This document shows, one piece after another, positions 26,559 through 37,253 of a stretch of DNA of 64,000 nt. Every line of letters begins with the position of its first letter. Positions within the stretch are counted from its first letter, which is position 1. The notes under the pieces are model-generated. The model did no database searches. It worked only from the letters and a program-made list of their open reading frames with translations, and was not told where the DNA came from. Both the position numbers and the translations under genes were made by a program. The DNA comes from Kryptolebias marmoratus. Lineage: Eukaryota > Chordata > Actinopteri > Cyprinodontiformes > Rivulidae. The stretch spans positions 12,438,837-12,502,836 of the forward strand of contig NC_051449.1 in NCBI RefSeq assembly GCF_001649575.2. The letters are read 5' to 3'.

Positions 26559-28741
26559 GTCAGACTTCACACTACCAAACCCCCCACCCCCAGTCAGCAG
26601 TTTATAGGTGTAAACTGCTAAGACACAACAAAAACTCATTTATAAAGCATAGAAAATATATATGAATTGCAAACGTTAGCTAAATCATAATGTTGCACAC
26701 AAATCTCAAAATCCCCAAAGCCAGTATTTGTAATAACAGTTTTTTAGTAGTACTTATAAATTATCATGTTTATCTCTAGTAATACCTACACCTTCATACG
26801 TCCACCAAAACAGCTGCTTATTTGTGGTTTTCAGGGTGCTGTACTAGCCACTAGGCATGCAATATGCAAATGCCTAACATAACAAAATCATAGGCTACAA
26901 ATGGGTCATTTGAATGACTACTACTGGAGAAAATAATTCCAGTCGGGCTTGTACATCAGCAGATTTTTCCCAAACACAAAATTTATACAGTAAAAGTAAA
27001 GAAAGAACCCATTAAAAAAGTCTGAAAGCATAATATGTCTTCCTTAAGACAATTCTCTTTGTACAGTACTCATAGCAAGCAGTACATAATTTAAACACTG
27101 TGGATCCTCCTAGCCTTCCTTTGAAAAGAAAGTGTTGTCTGTATTGCTAAACAAATGTCATATTTTAAAAAGGTTCTTGTCACACATCAAAATGTATATA
27201 TTTTTCTAGTAAATTTGTAGCAGTTTCACAATGTGAAAACAAAATGTAAACGAATGTAAAATGAAGGATAAAAGTGATCAAACGTGTCTTTGTCTGCTTT
27301 TCTGCACATATGGACAGGCTCCAGCTTTAAGTGTGACTCAAATGTGTTTTTCTTGAAACTGACATTAGCTCATTTTCTTCCTTAAAACTATTTGCAATGT
27401 ATTTTTTAAAAGTCTCAAAAACCTGTTTTTACAATAAATATTTGCATTTTTGCTTTTGACTGAGCTCTTCTCAATTTGTATTGGGTGATGTTTATTACAA
27501 ACAAAAAGTGCTGCACTTGTTGTCTACGTGGGTGACTCAGATCCTATTGAGCATATGATCTGATTGTTAGATATTTAGTTCTAAATATTTAACATAGAGG
27601 AAAAGTGACTGAACCTAATTTCCAAGGGCTTAAAAATGTTAATTTACTTTTCTAAGACAGTAAAACTAATGGAATAGAGATAGAAAGCCCACACTCTCAT
27701 GGTTTCAAGTGCTGTCTCTCATTTCTTTTTTCGTCCTTTCTTGTTTATAGGATTACCATCAAACCTTCCAGTGCATTAAGGCTTTTCTAAGGCTCCACAT
27801 ATTTAGTTTTAAATGAAAGGAAGTGAGTCATCACAGTGTCTCCAGGCCAAGCTTTTACTTTACTGTTTAATGGTGTTTGGGTAACAGTTTTATGATTCTT
27901 AATAGCACATGGCAGTGGTAAAAAGTGACTGAGCTGTTTAGTCAATGAAGAAGAAAGACAAAGCTTGATCTGTGCGGGTTTCTCAAAGAGCCTGGCTGGT
28001 TTGAGGTGATCCTGGTGGGCGGCTTCACACCTGGTTCAATATGGTTGTCACACACAACTTCAACCTCACTCATTTCTTAAGAAGAGTGCTGTGATGATCA
28101 CATAGATGTCAACTGGCTTTCTTAGTGTTCAAAGCCTATTTACTATTTTTATTTATTCTGATGGCAATAAAAAACAAACTGTGCTTGCATATGTTTTGCT
28201 TATTTCCGAAATAGAAACCACTGTATGTTTATTCAAAAATTCACCATCACTCAATTTCTTATAAAGCCTGACACCAATGGATTTCAGGTATACTAAAAGA
28301 CATAAGTGGAAACTGAACACAGGATTATTTTTTACTCGCGTGTGAGGATTCAAAGAGTTTATGATTCTCTAAGTAGGGCAGATTAGATGACAGACTGTAC
28401 CGTTCACAGTATTCCCTGTACAACATTTATATACTGTAAAACTCATACAGACTATTAATACTCACTGAGTGGTAAGTCAATCTACTAATGTGATGATACT
28501 GTGATCTTTTTGGGTCATACAAATAGCCAATACCATGTGTCCTTTTTATTTCCTCAAGATAAAAATCATGTTTCTTTATGCTCAGAAAATCCTTGTTCAC
28601 GTAGATAGCTGTAAACTTAACTAGTTGTGCAATCTGTAGCTGAGTATGCACAAAAATGTCACACTTGTATTGTTCTTTTTACTAATTTGTCACTCTTGTC
28701 ATGCCTCTTCTTTGCATTGGCTTCAACTCACCCTTTCGTAG
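26559..28741 (+). other. gpc1: gpc1 intron 6
   Basis: A 2.2-kb phase 0 intron, AT-rich, without a recognised repeat or gene. Confidence 0.85.
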
Positions 28742-28870
28742 GTATTTCTGGCATGTGGCAACCTGAAGAAAGAAGGAGCAAGCAGGTCAGGAGTTGTTGA
28801 AATCTTGAAAAATGGAAGGGTCACAGTGGAGGACAGGTTGGGAGACAGCCCAAACAAAATGACAAAGTTG
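28742..28870 (+). CDS. gpc1: Glypican-1, coding exon 7 (variable loop)
   Basis: The acceptor is ctttcgtag|GTA and the donor is AAGTTG|gttagt, phase 0 on both sides, 43 codons. It begins VFLACGNLKK, matching the conserved V-(I/F)-x-x-CG-x block, then runs through a weakly conserved hydrophilic loop that ends NKMTKL and joins the LV/LS block of the next exon. In many glypicans this loop carries a basic furin-like cleavage site (a KRRRG-type cluster in human glypican-1, from memory). No R-x-x-R or poly-basic cluster is visible here. The exon is accepted because both splice sites and the frame fit exactly. Confidence 0.9.
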
Positions 28871-29167
28871 GTTAGTATTTACATGCCATTCTTTTTGTTT
28901 CTCTTTGATGACCTACTTGACCCATTTGTAGAAGTAGTTTTAATGAGGGAGGCCATTACATATCATGGGCAGTTAGAATGCTTGAGCTGTTAATACCATC
29001 TTTGCACAGACGACTAAGGGTGATTAGAGGGGAATAAATGTTTGGATGGATGAATGAGTCTGATGAGTGAGTACAAGAGCCATAGATGTTTTGGGTTTTT
29101 TTACTCCTGTTGACGTTTAGCATTTTGATGTCATTACAATTAAACTCTTATCAATTCTGTCTGATAG

Positions 29168-29301
29168 CTGTCTAATGTTACCACAAGACTCAAAGACATG
29201 CGATCACACTGGATTTCTCTACCAAGGATTTTCTGCAGTGACAGAGAGGCACAGGGTGCCGGGGCCGAGGATAAGTGTTGGAACGGCATAAGCCGTGCCA
29301 G
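29168..29301 (+). CDS. gpc1: Glypican-1, coding exon 8
   Basis: The acceptor is ctgatag|CTG and the donor is GCCAG|gtagga, entering in phase 0 and leaving in phase 2. The exon encodes LSNVTTRLKDMRSHWISLPR, then an IFCSDRE segment and DKCWNGISRAR. The W-x-x-LP...C...(K/R/E)CWNG-x-(S/G)-(R/K)-(A/G)R pattern is conserved through glypicans, and HWISLP is glypican-1-like. Both expected cysteines are present. The NVT sequon is an additional potential N-glycosylation site. Confidence 0.96.
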
Positions 29302-29743
29302 GTAGGAGTTACAAAATAAGTGTTTTTAAGCATCCAAGACATTCATTGTGATGAGAGTATGTTATAGATATGGATATCAAAAGTTTAAATCGTAAGTTTA
29401 AAAGATTATAATAAATCACATAGTCACAGAATTCCTTGGTAAGTGGCATTTAATTACCACTTTTTCCATCATTGCTGAGCACTGAAACAGCTTTAAAGTA
29501 AGCTCACATTCACCAAATCACACACACACTCATACAGCTACTCTTAGTTCATACATGCAACATGTTACTCTGCCATGCATAGTTTTGTTTTGTTTTTTGT
29601 ATTTTTTCACAAAAACATTAATACAGAATAAATTTTATGCAGCTAACTTTGCTAAATAATAAGAGTGATTGACTCCTTGAAATGCAATTCTGAAAAAAAA
29701 AATAGTATTCTGTTGACTAATCAAGTGTTTTTATGTGAGCCAG
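29302..29743 (+). other. gpc1: gpc1 intron 8
   Basis: A 442-bp phase 2 intron, AT-rich, with nothing recognised. Confidence 0.9.
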
Positions 29744-29919
29744 GTATCTTCCTGAGGTGATAGGCGATGGTCTAGCCAGTCAGATCAACAACCCAGAAGT
29801 GGACATCGACATCACAAAACCAGACATGTTAATACGACGACAAATCATGCAGCTGAAGATCATGACCCACCATCTGAAAAATGCTCTCAATGGCTTTGAT
29901 GTGGACTTTCAGGACACCA
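29744..29919 (+). CDS. gpc1: Glypican-1, coding exon 9
   Basis: The acceptor is gagccag|G and the donor is ACCA|gtgagt, entering in phase 2 and leaving in phase 1. It encodes the most conserved late glypican block: [20 protein letters not shown], then [20 protein letters not shown], then [21 protein letters not shown] and QIMQLKIMT favour glypican-1 over glypican-4/6 (ITRPD...QIMALRVMT, from memory). The change NGNDV to NGFDV is minor. Confidence 0.97.
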
Positions 29920-31051
29920 GTGAGTAGTTTGAAAAAAAACAAACAAAAAAACAAAACAAATGATCTCCAAGTTCCAAAGACTTTTTCAAAACCAGGTTTA
30001 TTTCTGTTGATCTAAGGAGGCAGCTTACCTAACCTCTGAAATGTTGAAAAATTGCAAAAACAAAAGATATTTCAAAATTGAATTGAACTGAATTAGAATA
30101 AGGGAGTGCCTTTTAGAACAAATGGTGATACTTGTTGTTGCTTACAATTGTACAGAAATCTTAGTAAAGCAGATATTAAATGGGTACACTGTTGGAATTA
30201 GTTGTAAATATATTTTGCATGTAATGTTGTGTATATAACAGCTCCCCTATAAACGTGAAAAAATCCTAAATCATCCACTTTAAAAAATACTTTGTTCTAA
30301 GGAACCAGACTGTCTTGTAATATTTTAAAGTGGTCTTCAACAAACCTTTTGTAAACTTTATGAAGGTCTGTTAAAGTTGTTTGGTCATTGGAAGTTTTTC
30401 ATTCATTTTTATTTCATTACCTGATCATTATTTTTCTGACGTGCTTAGGTCTGACATATGAATCATTCTTTTTTTTCCTATTATTAATTACTGTTATATT
30501 AATAATTTGCAAAGTGCTATTAACCAACAGCTTGACAAACATAAGATGCTTAGCTGAAGGAGGACTCATTTCTCAGATTCTGGATGGGTTTTAGAAACAG
30601 TTCATCTGCTATAGATAGTTTTTTTTTTTTGTTTTTTTTTTAGGTCCTCCACTTCTTCTTTCATCCTCCACACCTCTTCTTTTCTCGTTTTTAAGCACAC
30701 ACTGCACGATATGCTGTGATTGTCATGTACCGGGACTGAATACTAAATGGGTGAACAAAGTAGCCAAAGCCCAAACAAAAACTTTGAAATACCGTGAGAA
30801 AGCCTGGAAAACTATTAATGAAAATCACTTCAAAAGTTTACAAAAAAGTACTTCATTTTTTGGTCAGTTAGAAACCCAAGAGGTTTTCATAAAAAAAATG
30901 GCAATGTTGTAAAAGACATGAACAGCATAACATTAATCAGACAAATCAGTGCAAAGGAAACAACATGACATTGCTTCTTCTTCTTTGTAATTTCAGGCAG
31001 CTGAATATAGCAAAAAGGCACAAACAACTGTTGCATTTTCTTATTTTGCAG
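29920..31051 (+). other. gpc1: gpc1 intron 9
   Basis: A 1.1-kb phase 1 intron. It contains a copy of an unclassified dispersed repeat (30647-30838) beside a long T-rich tract at about 30618-30642. Confidence 0.88.
30647..30838 (+). repeat. Dispersed repeat, copy 2 (unknown family)
   Basis: The counterpart of 3831-4010 in the same orientation, preceded by a poly-T tract. Shared blocks include cacttcttctttc, ctgcac-n-atgctgtgatt, tgaatactaaatgggtgaac and aaaactatt. The two copies are diverged but collinear over about 180 bp. The family was not recognised. Confidence 0.45.
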
Positions 31052-31257
31052 GTGATGATGTCAGCGGATCAGGAAGTGGTGCGTGTGTGGATGAAATGTG
31101 CTCCCGAGGACCACGTCTTGTCATCCCCATCAGTGACCGGCCTACGCTCTATGACTATCCACCAGAAAATGAGAAAGTCAAAGGGTCATCCCAGCAAAAC
31201 CTTCCTTGTGTCATCATCCACCTGCTTTCACTGCTCATTTTGCTGCTCCAGCGATAA
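31052..31257 (+). CDS. gpc1: Glypican-1, last coding exon (HS attachment and GPI signal)
   Basis: The acceptor is attttgcag|GT (completing Ser) and the stop is TAA at 31255-31257. The exon starts with DDVSGSGSGACVDEMCSRG: three Ser-Gly dipeptides behind two acidic residues, the classic heparan sulphate attachment cluster, followed by the two conserved tail cysteines, as in glypican-1. A linker with NEKVKGSSQQN leads into a hydrophobic end (VIIHLLSLLILLLQR), a typical GPI-anchor signal. The omega site is probably a small residue in the KGSS region (inference). The mature protein would be lipid-anchored on the outer cell surface. Confidence 0.97.
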
Positions 31258-31937
31258 TTGAAGAGGGAATCATGTAATTGGGACTAAGTTTGAAATGTAG
31301 GGGAAATGAAAAGTTTTAGAAAAGGGGGGAAAGAGGAGAAGTTGAGCGTTAGTTATTTTGCCAAATGTAAGTGAGTGTAGAAACAACAACAATAAGAACA
31401 ACAAATCACTTAGGTGGACTTCCTCTGGATTTGGATTAGAACAAAAATGGATTCACAAGTATTCATCATTGTTTTTGTTCTTCTCTTGTCCTTTATTTGT
31501 TGCTATTCTATGACACTGTTAGAGCTGGTCTTTTTGCATCTTCTAATGTTTTGTTTCTAGTGTTTGGGTTCTGTGAGATTATATGTGCACCTAAGACATG
31601 TATAAGTAAATTGCTAACATTATGTTGACGTTGAGACTACAGAAAGAGGGAGAATGGAGCACTGCAGTTGTCCTCAAATATGCATATTTGAATTCCACTT
31701 ATATTTTGTAGAATTTATTTATTTATTAACAATTGTCAGCACTAATTGGATTAATCAGACCACAACGTCCTTAAACAAAAACATACACAAACTTGGGGGA
31801 AAAAAAAGAGATGTAAAAATTGTTTAAAAGAGGATAATCTGGACAGCATCCCCCATCGGACGCATCAAGACTTACAGTGTTAGTATAATGAGGATGAGAG
31901 CACAGCCTGTCGGCACTTTCTGCATCTTGTAAGCTGC

Positions 31938-31943
31938 AATAAA
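31938..31943 (+). terminator. Candidate poly(A) signal AATAAA, proximal
   Basis: AATAAA 681 bp after the gpc1 stop codon, followed by a GT-containing stretch (cgtcctcgtgttcac) suited to a downstream element. Confidence 0.45.
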
Positions 31944-34466
31944 AGCCGTCCTCGTGTTCACACAGACATTTTCCCTCATAACCAGCGAAATGTGTTCCAT
32001 CCATCCAGTTATCCGTGATCTGCTCCCATCCAATCCCACGCCACCCCACCCTAACCCTGCATCCATATTGCTCACCTCCTGGCAGTGCAGAATCATCTCA
32101 AGATTCTGGTTTAGGTAAAGCACATACTTTGACGGAACAAGTCTCAGATGACAAACCTGTAACAGAACGGAAAATCCTGGAGCACTTTGTTCACTATTCC
32201 TTCAATGCAAATCAAAAACGTAGAATGCATAAGTTTTCTACTTTTTCTATTTTTTATTTTATTTTATCTGAACTGCAGTATCACAGACTTTCTTGTTATA
32301 TTGTAGCAAAATCTAATATAAAAGAAAGAGCCAAATTATGTGCATCTTTAAAATGAACTATGTGAATAACAAACCAAACAGTGTACTAATTGTTGATTGC
32401 TTCTTTACTTTTCTTTTTTAAGGAAAATAGCTAATTAGGCAGCAACATTTTAAAACGGCAGATCATTGCACACTCGTATGTAATTCTTTCATCATCTGTC
32501 AGAGTTTCTATTTCTCTCTCAGCAACTTTTCTATACGAGTGCCTCTCAGTTCCCACCTCAGCTCCCACCCTTCTCCCCACTCACCGGTTATAATGACCTT
32601 TAGTGTGCTCCTCATGATGGCAAGGCAATATGACAATGACACAGTGCTTCATTATGTGTCAACCTTCTTGGAAATGTTTTTTTTTTTTTTGTCTGTGTGT
32701 GTGTGTGTACGCAGTTTAATAACACACTTGCCGATGAGATGCTTGCTAGGGAGAAATCATATGCCACATTTTAATTCAAAGAAATGTCAAGGCACTTGTT
32801 TTAAAGAATTTCGGTGCAGAATGAAAGGACGATGCCGACATGTTTGTATGAGTTTGTGCATGAATGTGGGCGTCTGTCTGTGACTTACAGAGCAAAGAGG
32901 GACAAATAATGGAGCCTTTAACAATCTTGGGTTGGCACAAAAAATGAAATCTTCTCAGATGTGCTGGGTTAACAATGTATGACAGATAGCTATTAAACTG
33001 ACAGGAAAAAGAGATTAATATAGCCCATTTTTCAAAAATAGTATTCTCAAACTACTACTGGACTAACTCCCAGTCTGTGTTAATGGTATCTGTGTTGTCA
33101 AAATTGGATCAGAAAGATATAATATAGAGGAGTCAAACAGACATGCTTTTTCAAGTCTGCCCTTGCTTCAGTTGTGCACTTGGACAATCCACATGAGTTA
33201 CTGTTCCGAAAATGCATTAATCTAAAATTGCCTGGACAGGTGACAAAACTGCAAATCCATTTGGGCTCTGTTGGAAAAGTACATCTGTAAAATACTTGGT
33301 TAGTTCCTTATTTGATTTTATTTTTGTTTCTATGTGTATTAGAAAACACATCTTTAATGGTACTTTCTCTTTTAATATGCTTTATTAATGAATGATTTGT
33401 CTCTGTGTTTGTGTCAAGTCTCTGTTTTTGTCCCTGGTTAAGAAATCTGCCTGTGACTGCCTTTGACACTTTAGGGTCAATAAAAAAAAAAAATAGAGGT
33501 TTGATAGTATTTATTGTTTTGATGGGAATAAAAATGACATGGTTAAACAAACAAACAAACAAAAGAAAAATCTCAATGAATTAGCCAGTGTGCCACATAG
33601 GTGTTGTTTTGACACCCTTTAGAAACATTAGAAAATATATGTGAAATTAAACGCACAGCCCTGAAATAATCAGAAATTACTCAGACTGTGATGGTGACAT
33701 TCCTGCTGAAAGACGACCAGCGACTTGAGAGTAATAGCTTCAGTTTCAGTGACTGCCTCACAATATCATCGGCTGAAATTTGCACAAGCCCACTCCTCGC
33801 CCCGTCCTCCATCACTCTCTGAACTTATTAAATTGCGCTTTCGAAATCCCTCTCCTCCTTTTACCATACTTGCACTTTTATGAGGCCACTAAATGGCACA
33901 GTCCGCACAAAGACATCACAAGACGGTCGATCAATAATAGAGTCAACACCTTCCCGAAACGACTATCGATCGGGGATGTGCGTATGCAGATAGATGTGGC
34001 CCAGCAAGCCAGTTCTTGTTTGAGGATGGTGGAAGAGTGTAAACATGAAGGCCCTGAGTGTGACAGGAAAGAGAATATAGGATCATGCTGATCTCAAGTC
34101 AGTGTGTATTTCTTCACCCTCCCTTCATTCATTACTGTAATGCAAAGCTTATTATCCATCCATTTTAAAAACAGCTTATTTCTTTCACACTGAGCTCGGA
34201 ATGAGGGGCATATCTGAATGGTACTGATTTATGAGGAAAACAAATATTTTATTTTTATTCTTTTGATTTACTTTGATTGTATTCTGATCAGAAACCTATG
34301 AAGAGTTTGTTTTAATGGTAAAGACAGATGCCAGGAAGAGGTTGAGAAATGTCTCATTTGCTGTTGTACCTGCAATATTGTGTCAATTATACACATTGTA
34401 AGATTTTCAACATTCCTGTGTCCGGTTTCTTTTACAAAAAGGTGTTTCTATCAATGGTTTTGAAAC

Positions 34467-34472
34467 AATAAA
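34467..34472 (+). terminator. Candidate poly(A) signal AATAAA, distal
   Basis: AATAAA about 3.2 kb after the gpc1 stop. It would give a long 3' UTR, and it follows a mixed-composition block that may be conserved UTR. Confidence 0.4.
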
Positions 34473-36312
34473 AGTAAAAGAAAAACATCCCTATTTTCTT
34501 GAGTTTCAAGAAATACTGACAATTTCGTTGCAGAGATGAGTCAAAACAAATGCATAAATAAATGCAAGCTTTTTTGTGTAAAAGAAAGTGTTCGGTGATG
34601 TCAGACGTGACAGCCGCTGCCCTGTGTTGTCGTGCTGGGAAAAACTACCACACACTTAAAGCATGCTAAGTGCTTTCTCTTGTTCCTGTGTGTAGACAAC
34701 AAAAGCATTACACCAACTGGGATTTAAAATTCCGTAAACACGATAAAGATCCTATAGAAGAGTCAACATCTTCTCCTCACTTGCAGCAATGCAACATAGC
34801 TGTCAAATGTCTTCAAATATGTATGAAAGGGCTCTCAGACACTTAAAGCAATACACCAGCTGTATGATAAAAATTTGGGAACACAGTAAAGTTTATGTAA
34901 TTGAAAATTTGTTTTTGTTTGTTTGTTTTTTTCAGTAAAAGTTGACCTAGTTTCCACATTTTGGTAATACTTCTATAAGTTTCACTGTATTGTTTTTGAT
35001 TATTCATAGTTTAGGGACAAAAAGGACATTTTTAAGCAACCTGATTGATTATTGCTTATTTACAAGATTATTTGTTCTTCTTTTTGCAAAAGTTCTCAGA
35101 TTACATTAGATATTGAGGTTGTCTTGATGTCTGCGTGCAGACGTGCAATAATGTTCAGTTTATAAGATGCCAATTGCAAACCTTTCAGCTGATATCTCGT
35201 CATGCATTTTAAGATATGTTCAGGAACATTTCCTTGTCTTCGCTCTTGATCAACAGTGTGCTTTTTTTATTACTTGATTTTGCTTCGATTTAATTAAAAC
35301 CATTTTTGCCTTTTAAGTCACAAGTTCATAGCACTTTTGATCCATGCAAAAACGGCTACGTAGATGTTGTTTTCATCAAATTTTGCTACATTTTGTATGC
35401 CAAAAGCATACTTTTCCTCATTGCTGCCAAAAATTATTAGAGTTTAACTTTCAGTCAGAGGAATTGTTTCCAGAATCTAACAGGTTTTCTTTAAATGTTC
35501 ATTTACAAACCTCTGCCAGTGAAATTTGGAAGGAAGATTTAGAAAAATGTTTCTATAATAACTCATTTAGAAGGATAACATTTGTGCAAGTGTTGTTTCC
35601 TGGTGGTTTTTCCACTTGAGCATGGCTTTGATTTATTTGATATTATGGTAATTTTAGAATGCCTTCTCTGAGAAGGTGTTAATGAACTTCAAGATTTCCA
35701 CTTGACTTCTTCTGTGACTTTTAAACTGCAGTTTCTTAAATTACACACTGAGCGTACAACTACCTGAAAGTCTTTTCCTACCTTTTTTTTTCTCACATGC
35801 AAGAAAAGCTTGTGAGTCTTATAAATACTGTAAAAGTCACCTCATGACAAATGATGATTGTGATAAAATTATAGCAAGATGTTCTAAGAGTTCCATTGTC
35901 TGAAGATGCTTAAACTGCTTGCTTTTCTTTTTTTGGGGCACTAAAATGAGAAATTTTGACACAAGATGTTTAAGTTTTTAAAGTCATTCAGAGTAGACTG
36001 AACTGAATGTGGTGCATGGAATTTCACTGAAAATACTGCAGTTGTCTTCTGTTTTCTGCACACATATAGGCAGACACATTCACAATATTGATTAGGTCTG
36101 AATTCTCTCTTATTCTCTGTGCAGATTGCTGCACAGATACAGCTCACTTCAAGCCTTTTGGTTTTCAGTTACATTCTTTGATTCTCTGCATTTTAAAGCC
36201 ACTGCCTCAAAAACATCATGTTTTTTGAATTCCAAATAACAGTTCACAGGGGAAAAAACACTTGTGAGTAAAATCTGCTCAGCTTGGTCCACTTTCCATT
36301 CTCCTATCTGCA

Positions 36313-36432
36313 GTATTTTCTGGACCTGCTTGATCCTCTTCAGGGTCATAGGGGACTGGTCCCTTGTCTCCAGCAGTCAACAACCAAAAGGCATGGTACA
36401 CACCAGACAGGTTGCCAGTCCATCGCAGGGTT
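36313..36432 (+). repeat. Diverged fish dispersed repeat fragment
   Basis: The ordered motifs tattttctggacctgcttga, cctcttcagggtcatagggg, ctggt...tctccagcagtcaac and ggtacacaccagacaggttg followed by ccagtccatcgcaggg match the widespread fish repeat that reads '...cgggtcgcgggg...ctggagcctatcccagc...ggtacaccctggacaggtcgccagtctatcacaggg' (from memory). The copy is clearly mutated. Family name not assigned. Confidence 0.75.
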
Positions 36433-37134
36433 TGTCTGCCTGTCTTTCTTTTGTTTCTTTATTACATGCAATATGATGCCCAGCCAGGACCTGACACTTA
36501 TATCACAATTTATTTTTAAATACTATAAATGTACAAATTTAGGGGTATTGATACGCCATGCCAAAGTGGATATTTTTCATTAATTAGAAGCGTCCTTTGC
36601 ATGAATGAAAGTAATAATAAAAATAAAACATAAAAAGTCATGGACAAAAATGTAGCTTGTTGGAACAAAGTGGCAGAAGTTATGTGAGACTAATCTATAA
36701 TTTGAGGCTGTTATTACAGGTATTTGAATTGGCCTAATGCTTTGATATTTTTATTTATTGGCTGAGCCATAAAAGATGTTTTCCCATTGCCTTACTCTTT
36801 TTTATTTGGGCTTGTGATTTAACTGATTCCATAAACTCCTTCTGCCTTTTTAGGGTTTCCTAATGTCAGCCGCACTAAGCTGTTATATAATTTTTACATC
36901 AGTAACTATATTTGAGATCAAGGGTTTAACCTCGTTGCTCCTGTCGGATGGCTGAATGTGAGAGGGCTTAAAAAAATATCCCAACATACCATGTAGAAAT
37001 GCACACACTGCCACCCAATGGGAAAATAATGCTATTACATATACAATCTTGTGTTTTAAAAATGCAAAACAAGAGTGGTCTGCAGTTTCCAACTTTTTTA
37101 TCTGTTCAATGACATCCTACTCAAATCAAGTCAA

Positions 37135-37215
37135 ATCAAAATGTATTTATTCAATTCAAAAATATTAAATTCAAAAACACTTTATTAATCCCAAAGGGAA
37201 ATTAAATTAAATTAT
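37135..37215 (+). repeat. Repeat fragment with ctttattaatccc-gggaaatt motif
   Basis: AAACACTTTATTAATCCCAA followed by AGGGAAATTAAATT resembles a common 3'-end motif of fish non-LTR elements (tttattgatcccnnagggaaatt). It lies directly left of the hAT insertion site. It is short, and the assignment is tentative. Confidence 0.4.
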
Positions 37216-37245
37216 ATACAGCACACTTCAAACTAACATTTAATG

Positions 37246-37253
37246 ACTACAGT
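37246..37253 (+). repeat. hAT target-site duplication, left
   Basis: ACTACAGT directly before the CAGGGG terminus; identical to 38814-38821. Confidence 0.93.

Larger units (their letters stand above)
1..34472 (+). other. gpc1: glypican-1 gene span (gpc1, 5' end missing)
   Basis: Nine coding exons on the + strand join in frame through GT-AG introns into a 496-residue C-terminal part of a glypican. This is a GPI-anchored cell-surface heparan sulphate proteoglycan that acts as co-receptor for FGF, Wnt, BMP and Slit-type ligands. Seen: the full glypican cysteine signature, the late motif [20 protein letters not shown], an SGSGSG glycosaminoglycan attachment site and a hydrophobic C-terminal GPI signal. 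The glypican-1 subtype, rather than 2, 4 or 6, is inferred from [20 protein letters not shown] and the DD-x-SGSGSG...C...CSR tail. Vertebrate glypican-1 is about 550-560 residues, so about 55-60 residues (signal peptide and first cysteine) lie in an exon upstream of the window. Fish often keep two gpc1 copies (a and b), and I cannot tell which this is. The right boundary is the most distal candidate polyadenylation signal. Confidence 0.88.
31258..34472 (+). other. gpc1: gpc1 3' UTR (extent uncertain)
   Basis: No further coding exon follows the TAA. Candidate AATAAA signals on the + strand lie at 31938, 33479 (running into a poly-A tract) and 34467. The last lies in an ACAATAAAAG context with T-rich sequence downstream. 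Non-repetitive, mixed-composition sequence at about 33690-34050 could be conserved UTR or a regulatory element. Which signal is used cannot be read from the sequence. The stretch also includes a T-tract and short GT run at 32679-32708. Confidence 0.5.

Noticed and set aside
31771..32049. Cysteine-rich minus-strand frame of 92 codons (CLCEHEDGFYCS...)
   Set aside because: It looks a little like a small cysteine-rich domain, but it lies in the probable gpc1 3' UTR, matches no domain I know, and has no convincing splice partners.
33780..34091. Plus-strand frame of 103 codons in the distal UTR region
   Set aside because: No recognisable domain and no promoter or splice context. The sequence may be conserved as UTR rather than coding.
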